NCBI GenBank assembly: GCA_026826555.1
Contig: JAKSZT010054215.1
Location: forward strand, 26,487,103-26,551,102
Reading direction: 5' to 3'
Source of the DNA: Tolypeutes matacus
Taxonomy: Eukaryota > Chordata > Mammalia > Cingulata > Chlamyphoridae
DNA length: 64,000 nucleotides
Made by a program: the position numbers and the translations under genes. Below, piece after piece: positions 25,377 to 40,474 of this stretch. The notes below the pieces were generated by a model. It did no database searches and had not been told where the DNA came from. It saw nothing but the letters and a program-made list of their open reading frames with translations. How positions within the stretch are numbered: the first letter of the stretch is position 1; every line of letters begins with the position of its first letter.

Positions 25377-27445
25377 GAGAGTTATGTAATGGCCATTTGT
25401 TGCTATGCACATTTTATAAATGAGGAAAATTAGATGTGGAGAGAGTACATGGGAGGTTTTAACATTTATGACATTTTCGTTTTATTTTGTTTTTCTTAAT
25501 CTTTGCAATTAGGCTTCAGGCATCACACAAGGCCTGGTAGAGCATTTTATATTTCTTTATTTCCCAGAGCACCCAAAGCTGTGCCTTGCATATGGTATTC
25601 TAGAATCATTCCCAATTTTCACTCCCAAGCAGCTACCACCTCCTACTCTTTTACAAATGAAGGAAGAGCTCTTTCCCAGTGAACTTTCCACCTACGTTCT
25701 CTGCATCTGTATAGACAGTGCATAGAACTTGTCCAAGGTCAGGCACTTCATTGGTTAAAGGTCAAACACTTTCAGTATGCATTTCAGCATTGATTCAGAC
25801 CATGAATCAATCTAGGCCTCAGGCAGTGGCAAATCACCTGAATATTTATTGAGGGTATAAAGAGGTAGAGCATTGAGAGTGGGGTTGGGTAGAGGGAGGA
25901 AAAAATGGATATATGTTTAGATATAGTGCTTATAATTCTTGATCCAGAAAGCTGGTTAACTTATTATTTCAAAGGACATTCTGAAAATAAGAATGAACAG
26001 AATGCCATTCTTTAGTTTTTTTTAAAAAAAAGTTCTAGAAAAAAAACAAGCATGACAAAATGATTTAAATAAAATATAAGCTGGCAACAGAATTCAGAGC
26101 ACCCAGATGCATCCTGCTGTTCAGGACTTCTGCTGCCCCCACTGGTTTAGGTCCTTTCTTCTAAGAGAGCAGAGACTCCACTCTTCATATCTTCACAGAC
26201 TCCGTGTTTACATGCAATATGTAAAAATCCGACTCCGAAGGCTTTAGGGCAATTGACTGTACGAGTTTGTAACTACACTACCATCTCGTTGAAGCCTGGC
26301 TTCAAACCTTTTTATACCTTTCGCAGAGCCTAGTGCAGCACGTGAACCAAAAAGATAACCCCTAATAATTTATTGATTGCTATTCTAGTTCAAAACATCA
26401 TCATGAATGGTTATTATTAAGAACAGATCTGTAAGCTTATTTATATTTTATTTATTTTAAGCAATCTTATCTAACACAACCAAACCAAATCAAGAGATTT
26501 AAAAGATTACGGAACTTTCAATTATCATTTTGGAAGAAGGCAATGTAAAATGCTAGGATTCAAATTATGTTTAATGTATATTAACAACTTAAAATCATCA
26601 AGAAAAGCAACAACATTTCTCTTTATCTTGGTGTATATAAAATGACATTCAATTTAAAAGTGTATTATTTCATGTAGGCCTCATTCAAAGCCAGTGTAAA
26701 TACAAGAAAGGGCCAAGAGTCGAAAGGCGAAACAAGAGTCTGATAAAATGCATTAAAGTCTTATAAGCACAATATTGAGTTTCTTGTGAGACTTTATCTT
26801 ATGAAGAATTTAAATATGCTTAGAATCTCAAAAATGAGGAAAAATAATATGAATAACACTGATAATGAGGTTCTCTCCCCCTCATCTGATAGCCTTTCAT
26901 CAAAAAAAAAAAAAAGCAATGAATTATATTTTCCATATAAACTCAGCCCTGCAAGATGAGTTGAATTTTATATCAGAGTTAAAGACTATATCAAAGATGT
27001 TATTATATCAACATTCATTTTTAGAACTTGGGCAGAACAATTAAACAACATTCCAAATACTTCCTGAATTAAATCATGCCTTCTACAATCACACAGGGGG
27101 TGTGGGAGACCTTTAAGATGTATACCTATATACCAAGATGAACGCTTAAGAAAACAAACACCAAAACCCATAGTTTAAAAAAATTAATAATGCTTCTAAT
27201 TTATATACTCAATATGTAATCTATATCCAGATTGTTGGAAGTAGTATGGCTAATTTAGAATAAAAATATAAGTCTAATGGAAACAAAGCCAGTACTCATA
27301 AAGAAAAAGACTTGCTTCCATATACAAAATATAAAAATAAAACAATCCATAGTATATGCAACATAGTTACAGTTACTATTCTTCCTATGTGAAAAGTTCC
27401 TACAAATCAATAAAATAAAGATGAATGTTTCAATAAAAATATAAA
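25377..27445. other. Unassigned intronic sequence
   Basis: AT-rich. A small patch at about 26100-26345 is richer in G and C, with several CpG, and contains no repeat I can name. No gene. Confidence 0.45.
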
Positions 27446-28060
27446 GGTCAAAGAAGATGGATAGCCAACCCTCAAAATATAAAATGCAAATAGTCAGTAA
27501 AACTATAAAAAGAAATTGTAATTTCTCAAGGATGCAAATTGGAACGGAAATTTTCTACTTTACAAACTTGCAAGATAGGCAAATATGGGGGCAGAATACA
27601 TTATTTTGGTGAAGAGCAAATTGTTGCACTTTGCACGGATGGTCAGGGTACAAATACTTCTGAGGTACTTTTCCTTTGGATGTAAGTAAATAAATGTCAA
27701 AGATGTATAAGGATAATCATTTCTGTGTTTGTTTTAATAAAATTTGGAAGCACCCTAATGCTCAACAATCAGGAACTAGAGAACACACTCACATGCACAG
27801 GACACACAGAGGAAGATGCCATGATTCATCTTTAAGTGCAAAAAAGTTACAATATAACATATATATCATTTGTATGGAGAAAACGAACATGTGTGCGTAT
27901 GTTTTGCAAAGTCCATTTCATTGGGTTATGTGTGCGCCTTATTTTCTCCTCAATATTTTTCTGAATGTTCTCACTTTTCTTTCTTTTTAAAACCATAAAT
28001 ATGTTTAACTTTTTTAGAGCTTCATGTTTGTTTTTCTGATTATATAAATTGTACACTTCT
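27446..28060 (+). repeat. Old L1M-type 3' end
   Basis: The order GGATGCAAATTGGAACGG, TTTGGAAGCACCCTAATGCTC, AACAATCAGGAACTAG, AAGTGCAAAAAAGTTACAA and TATCATTTGTATGG follows the end of L1M ORF2 and its 3' UTR on the plus strand. Heavily diverged. Confidence 0.55.
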
Positions 28061-28394
28061 TTTTAAAAAGTATAATAAGCTACAGTTAAGGAATAAGCAA
28101 TATCCAATATCCTTTCTCCTGGCCCAGGGATTATCAGTATGACCAGTTGTTTTAATCTCTTATTCAAAGAACAGCTTTTTTTTTTCCCCTTTCTCCCATG
28201 TCTCTTACCAGCCTTTTGCCACCTCAAGATCATTACAGTAGTTTCACATATTTTCTTTAGTGTTAATGATGACAAAGCCAGTTATTAACCAAACTGAAAT
28301 TTCAGAGTCATCTCACTTGTATCACACAAACCTACCACATTTTTTATTCTTTTTTTTTTTCCAGAAAAAAAGGAGATAATCTGGGCAGACAGCA

Positions 28395-29085
28395 GAGTGT
28401 AGGCCTGGAGCTCTTTAATCAGACTGCCTGCACTAGAATTCTGCATCTCACCTTAGTCAGAGGTATTGTCTTGAGAAGGTTAGCTATGTTTCTGTGCTTA
28501 AATATCCTCATTTGTAAATGGGGAATAAGAGTAACAACTAATTTTGGGGGTGGTTATGGTGTGTGCTACTTCCCTAATACTGATGTTTCCTTCCATGGGG
28601 AGGGGGCTCCTCCAGGGTACGACTCCTGGTATCACCAGCCCCTTCCCAGTACTTACCTCTTCCTTGGGGGAAGGGTCCATGAATGACCCAAATGACTTAA
28701 TCAGATCTTAAGGGTAAAGGAGTCCCTTTCTCCTACCTGTCTCTTGGGAGCATTTCTGACCAAAGAGAGCACATACTCCCAATCACTGTCGGCCATCAGG
28801 CCGTGGAAAGAGACCTACATCTGGGAGAAGTTCTGCCAGAATCCTGCTGTCATTGACCAGACAGGCCCACCGTTCTCATGCAGACATGAACCACATTCTC
28901 AGTGGCAGCCTCCTTTTAATAAAGGTGATGTCTGGGGCCATCCTATGCCGTCTCTTTTTCTTATTTCTCAATTTATACAGAACTAGAAAGGCAAAAGCAC
29001 CACTACTTAATGGGCCCCAACTACATGTCTCCCACTAAGGACACTGTGAAGAATAAATGTCACGCCTTATGCTCAGTAAATGTTT
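28395..29085 (+). repeat. MIR element split by an insertion
   Basis: Left part (to about 28555) has GCCTGGAGCTCTTTAATCAG, ACTGCCTGCACTAGAATTC and CTCATTTGTAAATGGGGAA. Right part (from about 29040) resumes with GAAGAATAAATGTCACGCC and ends TATGCTCAGTAAATG. The two join as one MIR. Confidence 0.55.
28556..29040 (+). mobile_element. LTR-like insertion inside a MIR
   Basis: About 485 nt of GC-richer sequence separate the two MIR halves. It has an AATAAA signal at 28918-28923 followed by a U5-like pyrimidine stretch (CCGTCTCTTTTTCTTATTTC). The exact ends and any target duplication could not be fixed, and no coding region is present. The family is unassigned; a non-LTR origin cannot be excluded. 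Confidence 0.4.
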
Positions 29086-33840
<4,755 letters not shown>

Positions 33841-35480
33841 ATTATTTTTTTTAAAGAAGCATTAGATTACGTAAATGTTACATCAAAAATATAGGGGATT
33901 CCCATATGTCTTGCCAACCTTCTCTTCCACACTTTTCCTCTTAAACAACATCTTTCATTAGAGTGGTGCATTTGTTACAATTGCTGAACACATATTGAAG
34001 CATTGCTACTAAGCATGGCTGATAGTTTACAATAAGGCTTACACTTTGCACCACACAATTTTATAGGTTTTGACAAAATGTATAATGGCCTGTATCCATC
34101 ATTGCAATGTCATGCAGAACAATTCCAATGTCCCCAAAATGCCCCATGTTACACCTATTTGTCCCTCTCCCTCCCCTTGGAAACTCTGGTGACAACTGCC
34201 TTTATATCAATGTATCAAGTTCTTCCATTACTAGAACAATAACAAGTCTACTTTCGCCCATAGTTGACCCGTGTGTTTGTTCATTCCTCAATCTTGAGGA
34301 TTTGGGGATGGTGATGCCTGCTCTCCTTCCAGTTGAGAGGGGGCTTAGGTCCTGTGGGGCAGATGGATGGAACTATCTTGCTTGCAGTTGTAGATACTCT
34401 GTTTTGGGGGATAGGCATTGTCTGTCATCAGCCTTTTGTTAGTGGTCCTGAGCGAGTCTGACGAATTGGATGGTAGTTGTTGGCTGCATCTCTGCTGAGA
34501 TTCAGGGTTCAACTGGCATATGAACAGACTGAATATTTAAGTCACTGAGACTCATATTTAATCCATATAGTGCTAGTTATAGGTTCAAATAAAAAAGGTG
34601 TAAGAACTACATGTAGGAAAATTATAAATGAGTTTAATTCCAATACATTGGGGTAATAGGTTATCATATATTCCAAGGTAAGGCGCACTGATAGAGTGCC
34701 AAATTCCTGGGGTTGCCTGCCCTGCTTATAGTATATAGATGTCTCTAAAGCCCTCAGGACCTCCACCCCCACCCCCGCTTAAGGCACTGTGTACTGCAGC
34801 AGTCAGTGAGATCCTCCTAAGACATGTATAAGCGTAACCTCTGGAATGACCTTCTCACTCACTTTGAAATCTCTCAACCATAAAAACCCATTTGTATTTA
34901 ATATTACAACTTTTGGTCAAGGTGTTACTCCAAATGCATTGCTAGTTGTCACTTGGTAATAATCCTTCGGTGCCAGGAAGGCTTTACCTGGGAGTCATGA
35001 CCCACTCTGGGAGGAAAGTAGTGAGTTTATATGCTGAGTTTGGCTTAGAAAGAGGCCACATTAGAGCAACAAGGAGGCTTTCAGAAGGTAACTCTTAGGC
35101 AATATATAATACTAGGCTAAGTTTCAATTTCACAAGAACAAGGTTCATAAGTACAAGCAACAATATCATGGGCCTGGTGTATTGGTATCTCCTCCTTTGC
35201 TAGGAACTGCCCATGGACCCTAGGGATTCTTGCCACTCTATTAAAGAATGTAGCAGGACTCCCCAGGATGAAAATCCAATATTCTTTTGGTTATTGTGTT
35301 GGTCTCTATCCACCAAGACAACACCCCATGACCACTTGAACACATTCATAGTCCATAAAGGCACGTCCCAGGTGCACCACTCCCCACACCAGGTACAGCC
35401 CCTCCACCACCAACACCCTGCACCAGTGATCCTCTCCTGCCACAGTTTCTACTCTTCTGCAATCCCAAACCTCCCCCAAA
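33841..35480 (-). mobile_element. Long xenarthran L1 3' region
   Basis: Read on the minus strand, 33841-34480 carries the same blocks in the same order as the plus-strand copy at 22391 (GCAAGCAAGATAGTTCCAT, CACCATCCCCAAATCCTCAAG, TTGTAACAAATG). It extends about 1 kb further 5' to near 35480 with no ORF2 sequence that I recognise, so the family seems to have an unusually long 3' UTR. The boundary at 35480 is approximate, and that extra part could be a different repeat. Confidence 0.65.
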
Positions 35481-35639
35481 ACTAAGGCAATAAGTAAATA
35501 AAAATAATACAAATACAAAATTAAAAAATAAATATATGTATAAAAATTTTTTAAAAATTTGTTTATATTGTGTCTTTCATTCCCATAAGATCGGTAATCT
35601 TTTATGTACAGTGACAATTTCTTCTCTACGTTCCCCCAG

Positions 35640-35965
35640 TGTCTTTTTTTTTTTTTTTTTTCACTTTATTTTCAAAGAAGCTTTAGGTAACAGAAAAGTC
35701 ACAAGGGGATTCCCATATACTCCACTCTCTCCGCCCTCTCATTTACCCCTATTAATAACATCTTACATGTGTATGATACATTTGTTACAGTTGATGAACA
35801 AATATTGAAGCATTGCAATTAACCATGATCAATGGTTTATATTATGGTTCACATTCTATACCATACACTTTTATAAGTTCTAACAATGCATAATAGCCTG
35901 TATCCATCATTGCAAGATCATGCAGAACAATTCCAATGCCCTAATGGGGAGGGGGAGGGAAGAAT
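35640..35965 (-). mobile_element. Xenarthran L1 3' end, 5' truncated
   Basis: Poly(T) at 35646-35662, then the antisense of the same family: CCTGTATCCATCATTGCAAG, GCATTGCAATTAACCATG and TTGTTACAGTTGATGAAC match blocks in the copy at 33841. No clear target duplication was found. Confidence 0.7.
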
Positions 35966-37225
35966 GGATGGAGTATAAAGAATTTTAACCTAGAATTCAC
36001 TGGATTCTAAGTTATTAAGACTATATCTGATGGAATAAGCCAAAATATCACAAAACCATTAGAATAGGGTTCAACATTATCAGGAAAGCTCTCTGAGGAT
36101 AAAGGGCTCTTTCTTCCATTTATGATATAAACCCATTCATAATGTTCAAGGATATAGTAATACCAGCCTTTTGGTTATGTGGACTTGAGAAAATCTTCCC
36201 ACCCATGGATATATCCTCTGACCTGACATGGTGACTAAATTTTTACCATTGAAGGTTTATTTAAGATAAGATGCTGTGTATCCAGGTCTTCATTAAAATC
36301 CATATTCCTCTAGGAAGGTTTCATTTAGACTATTTTCAACCTATTGCATTAGATAGAATAAGCATTAAATTGTCATTTTCTAAACTCAAAGCAAAAATTG
36401 AAGAAAAGAAAATGAGGCAACAAAATCTTATAAACTAGGCTTGGGGTGTATAGAAAATTGCTCAGGGAGTTTAGATCAAACTAAGTCATGGTGTAGGCAC
36501 TGGTGACCACTGAGGAGGCAAGATGGGAGGGGATCTGGGACAGATTGTCACATTGCTGTTAATTTTCCTTGATCTGACCTGCCTACACAAGGATGATCAC
36601 AGATTAATAAAGGAACACCAATTCTCAAGTTAATATTTAACTTAATAGTAACTGTCATTTATAATACTCCTTGTGTGGAGAAAGAAAAATTCACACTTTC
36701 TCAGTCTTCCCACATCTGTTTCTGGTTATTGCAGCAACATAAATACTCTTGACAATGAAAATATTGAAATAATTTTCTAAATGTGCTAATCCTTAATAAA
36801 CCAATATTGCAAAAAAAAATCTCAAAACTTTCAAGAAATGCTGATGATGTTTCATTTCCTTCATGAGAGTGCCTTTCAAATCTAACAAGAAGTGTTTGAA
36901 GGATAATGCTTAAAATTAAATTTCCTGAAATGGCCAAGTTTTCAAAACGTGTATTTACAAATAGCTATCTTTATAATGGAGACTTATCTGTTTGAATGCT
37001 TTACATTCACCACGTGCTGCTCAGCAGGACTATTTCAGTTACATATTCATCTATAGTACTATCCATGGAAAACATCAAGCAAGATTTAACTAACTTCTTC
37101 TATCTAAAAGAAAATTTACCTGGCATCAATGTGCAACACTACTTCTTTACCCATGAGAGAGTCAACATCCAAATAAAACTATTATACTTTCTTTTTATCA
37201 GAAAACAAAACCATGCAACACAAAA
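35966..37225. other. Unassigned intronic sequence
   Basis: AT-rich. No gene and no named repeat. Confidence 0.45.
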
Positions 37226-37239
37226 TGGGTATCTTTTTA

Positions 37240-37482
37240 TTAATTATTGATTTTAAATTTTTCTTACAAAAGAGAGTTCCCATATGCCAGCTCCCACACC
37301 TCCCACAGTTTCTCCTAGTTTTACCATCTCGCATTACTGTGGTACATTTGTTATGTTTAAGAACCAATATGAATACATTATTATTAACTGAAGTCCATAG
37401 TTTACATTAATGTTCATACTTTGTGTTCTATGGGTTTTGACAAATACATAATGTGTGTCTTTACCTTTGCAGCAGCATGCAG
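37240..37482 (-). mobile_element. Xenarthran L1 3' end
   Basis: Antisense blocks CAGCTCCCACACCTCCCAC, TGTGGTACATTTGTTATG, and GGTTTTGACAAATACATAATG match the copies at 33841 and 35640. It sits at the 3' edge of the older L1 and abuts the next insertion, which lies within its 5' side or next to it. Confidence 0.6.
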
Positions 37483-37708
37483 AATCTTTTTTTTTTTTTT
37501 CAAAAATTTTAAAAAATATTTTAAAAGATGCTTAGATTACATAAATGTTACAGAAAAATTACAGGGATTCCCATATTCCCCACCTCCCACACCTCCCATA
37601 ACCTCCCACATAAACATCTTTCATTAGTGTGGCATATCACCTGCAATGGATATACACATCCTGGGCTTTGCCACTAAGCATGGACCATAGTTCACATTGC
37701 AGACTGCC
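37483..37708 (-). mobile_element. Second xenarthran L1 3' end, adjoining the first
   Basis: Poly(T) at 37487-37500, then GATGCTTAGATTACATAAATG, a C-rich stretch (37578-37607) and GGCATATCACCTGCAATGG. Same family as its neighbour, same orientation. On the minus strand the C-rich stretch gives four G-runs. Confidence 0.65.
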
Positions 37709-38298
37709 CTGAAAATTCCTTGCTTCCTCTACTTCACCTATTAATCTCTCCACCTTTTCCCCACCCCAAACCCCTGGTAACCACTGACCTTTATACTGTC
37801 TCTATAGTTTTGCCTTTTCCAGTATGTCATAGAGTTGGAATCACACAGTATTTAGCCTTTTCAGATTGGCTTCTTTCATTTAGCAATATGCATTTGAGTT
37901 TCCTCCATCTTTATGCTGTTGTTGTGATTTGATAGCTCATTTCTTTTTATCTCTGAATAACCATTGTACAGATGAACCAAAGTTTGTGTATCCATTCACC
38001 TATTGAAGGTATCTTCCTTGCTTCTAGAAGTTGGTGATTATGAATAAAGCTGCTGTAAACATCTATGTGCAGATTTTTTTTCGACATACGTTTTCTACTC
38101 AAATGAGTAATACCTAGGAGCAAAATTGCTGGAGGTTAGGGTAAAACTGTTTCACTTTGTAAGAAACTGTCACATGTCTTCCAAAATGGCTGTAATGTTT
38201 TACATTGCCATCAGCGATGAATCAGAATTCCTTTTGCTCCACATCCTTTCCAGCATTTGGTATTGTCAGTTTTTTGGATTTTAGCTATTCCTATAGGA

Positions 38299-38478
38299 CA
38301 GGGGTTCTTTACCCTTTTTGCTCCACAAATCCCTTTGCTAGTCAAATGACCCCTTACTAAGTCCACGCTATGCTGTGTATTATTTAATAACTATATCACA
38401 CCTGCACCAACACATCTCCACAAGATGTGTTTTTTGAATTTCAATTCAAGCTCACAGACCTCTTTTTAAGAACCCCTG
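38299..38478. mobile_element. Shorter copy of the hAT-type element, inside the old L1
   Basis: The ends CAGGGGTTCTTTACCC and TTAAGAACCCCTG match those of the 354-nt element at 31367 and are inverted relative to each other. Inner stretches such as CAAGCTCACAGACCTC are also shared with CAAGCTCATAGACCTC there. It interrupts otherwise continuous antisense L1. It is 180 nt, so it has lost about half the sequence. Flanking 8-mers match only partly. Confidence 0.8.
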
Positions 38479-38682
38479 CTCTAAGTGTATAATGGTATCT
38501 CATGGTTTTTAATTAGCAATTCTCTAATGATAAAGATCTTCAGCATCTTTTCATGTGCTTATCTGACATCTTCATATCTTTTCTGGTGAGGTATCAGTTT
38601 AGAACTTTTGCCCATTTTTAAAACTGGTTGTTTTCTTACTGTTGATGTTTAAGAGGTCTTTGTATATATTTTAGATTCAAGT

Positions 38683-38903
38683 CTTTTTTTTTCTTTGCGG
38701 TACCAGGTACAGGTATTGAACCTGGGACCTCGTATGTATGTAGAAAGCTGGTGCTCAACCACTGAGTTACATCAGCTCTCCTGAGCTGGTTTTTTCATTT
38801 GTTTGCTTGTTGCTTGTTTGTTTTTTTCAGGAGACACTAGAGACCAACCCCAGGACCTCCCATGTGGGAAGCAGGTGCTCAACTGCTTGAGCCAAATCCA
38901 CTC
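38683..38903 (-). mobile_element. Dimeric DAS-SINE inside the old L1
   Basis: Two antisense tRNA-like units: GGTATTGAACCTGGGACCTC with ACCACTGAGTTACATCAGC, then GACCTCCCATGTGGGAAGC with AACTGCTTGAGCCAAATCC. The linker is TTTG-rich. The arrangement matches the dimer at 7795 but in the opposite orientation. A degenerate duplication CAAGTC(AC)TTTT flanks it within the L1. Confidence 0.82.
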
Positions 38904-38919
38904 CTGACAAGTCACTTTT

Positions 38920-39076
38920 TTTTTTTGCATTATCAGCAACTACTTTATTTTATTTTTTTGTATTTGCTTACATAAATGTTATTTTTTAAAATATATATAA
39001 ATATATTTTAAAAGGTGCTTAGATTACCTAGATATTACACAGAAATTACAGGGATTCCCATGTTCCCCACCTCCCA
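38920..39076 (-). mobile_element. Short xenarthran L1 3' end with target-site duplication
   Basis: Only 157 nt of 3' end were inserted, antisense: GTGCTTAGATTACCTAGATAT, then TTCCCCACCTCCCA. The 16-nt repeat CTGACAAGTCACTTTT occurs at 38904-38919 and again at 39077-39092. It landed next to the DAS-SINE dimer after that had inserted. Confidence 0.88.
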
Positions 39077-39854
39077 CTGACAAGTCACTTTTAAGATATA
39101 TGTTTTGCAAATATTTTCTCACAGTCTATGGCTTGTCTTTTCATCTCTTAACAGCATCTTTTGCATAACAAAAGTTTTAATTTTAATAAACTTCAACTTA
39201 TTTTTTTTTTCTTTCACAGATCATAGTTTTGGTATTGTATCTAAAATTGCCTTCTAAAATTTGTATAGTTTGCCATTTTACATTTATATCTATGATCCAT
39301 TTTGAGTTAATTGTGTGAAAGGTATGAGGTTTTTGACTAGATTTTTTAATTTGTTAGATTTATACCTAAGAATCTCAATTTCAATGTCTCTCTCTCTCAG
39401 TACAAATGAAATGCTATTGTGTTTTTTACTTCAAATTCCAATGTTTGTATTTGGTATATAGGAAAGCAACTGACTTTTTATATTAACCTTGTATCCTGTA
39501 ACCTTACCATAATTATTTTTTAATTCCAGAAGTGTTTTTTTGGTTCTTTGGGATTTTCTACATAGATAATCATGTCGTCTGTGAACAAAGACAGTTTTAT
39601 TTCTTCTTTCCCCATATGTATACTTTTTATTTACTTTTCCTATTGTATTACATTAGCTAGGATTTCCAGTTTAATGTTAAATAGGAGTGATGAGAGGGTC
39701 ATTCTTGCCTTCTTCCTAATCTTAGGGGAAATCCTCTAGTTTCTCACCATTAACTATGTTGTTAGCTGTATGTTCTTTGTAGATGTTTTTTCAAGTTGAG
39801 GAAGTCCCCCTCTATTCCTAGTTTGTGAAGAGTTTTAATTAAGAATGGGTGGTG

Positions 39855-40441
39855 CATCCCAGTCCCCTCAGGATTGGGGGAAGAACTATGGACTAGAGTG
39901 GACTTGATGGTATTCTGTTGTACACATATGGTGATTCTAACAATGGAAGAAATTATAACAATGAGGTGGAGCCAGTGGCCACTTGACACTTTTGGGGCAG
40001 GGAGGGGACGAGCAATTGAAATACAGGGGCTTCTTTGGGATTTGGAGGTTGTCCTGAGTACAGTTGTGGCAACGGATGTAGGCCATTTTAAATCAGCACA
40101 CACCACTCAGAACTGTATGGGAAAGAGTGTGGTCTATGATGTTAACTGTGGTCTGTGGTTGGTGGCAAGGCCCCAGGATGTGTAAGTCCATTGAGGGTGG
40201 TGGGCCACACTTGTGGGAGATGTTTGTGTGGGATGTGGTGGGAGGTGTGGGAGGTGGGCAACATGGGAATCCCAGTGGGTCCCTGTAATATTTTAGGTAA
40301 TCTAAGCACCTCTTAAAATATATTTATATATATATATAAAAATAACATTTTTGTAAGCAAATGCACATGTATGCATATATGTTTATATATCATTTTACAA
40401 ATATTGGTATGCATTGTGAAAATTTTGATTTTTACACACAA

Positions 40442-40472
<31 letters not shown>
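39855..40472 (+). mobile_element. Xenarthran L1 3' end inside the old L1, with target-site duplication
   Basis: A 618-nt insertion opposite in orientation to the host L1. AAGAATGGGTGGTG at 39841-39854 recurs at 40473-40486, directly after a 3' poly(A). Removing it restores continuous antisense L1. It shares a 3' end with the copy at 62004 (ACACACCACTCAGAACTG, GGTAATCTAAGCACCTCTTAA). G-runs at 40230-40258 could form a G-quadruplex. Confidence 0.92.

Positions 40473-40474
<2 letters not shown>

Noticed and set aside
35213..35617. Overlapping open frames on both strands as a small gene
   Set aside because: They lie at the edge of an L1 3' UTR stretch and show no conserved features.
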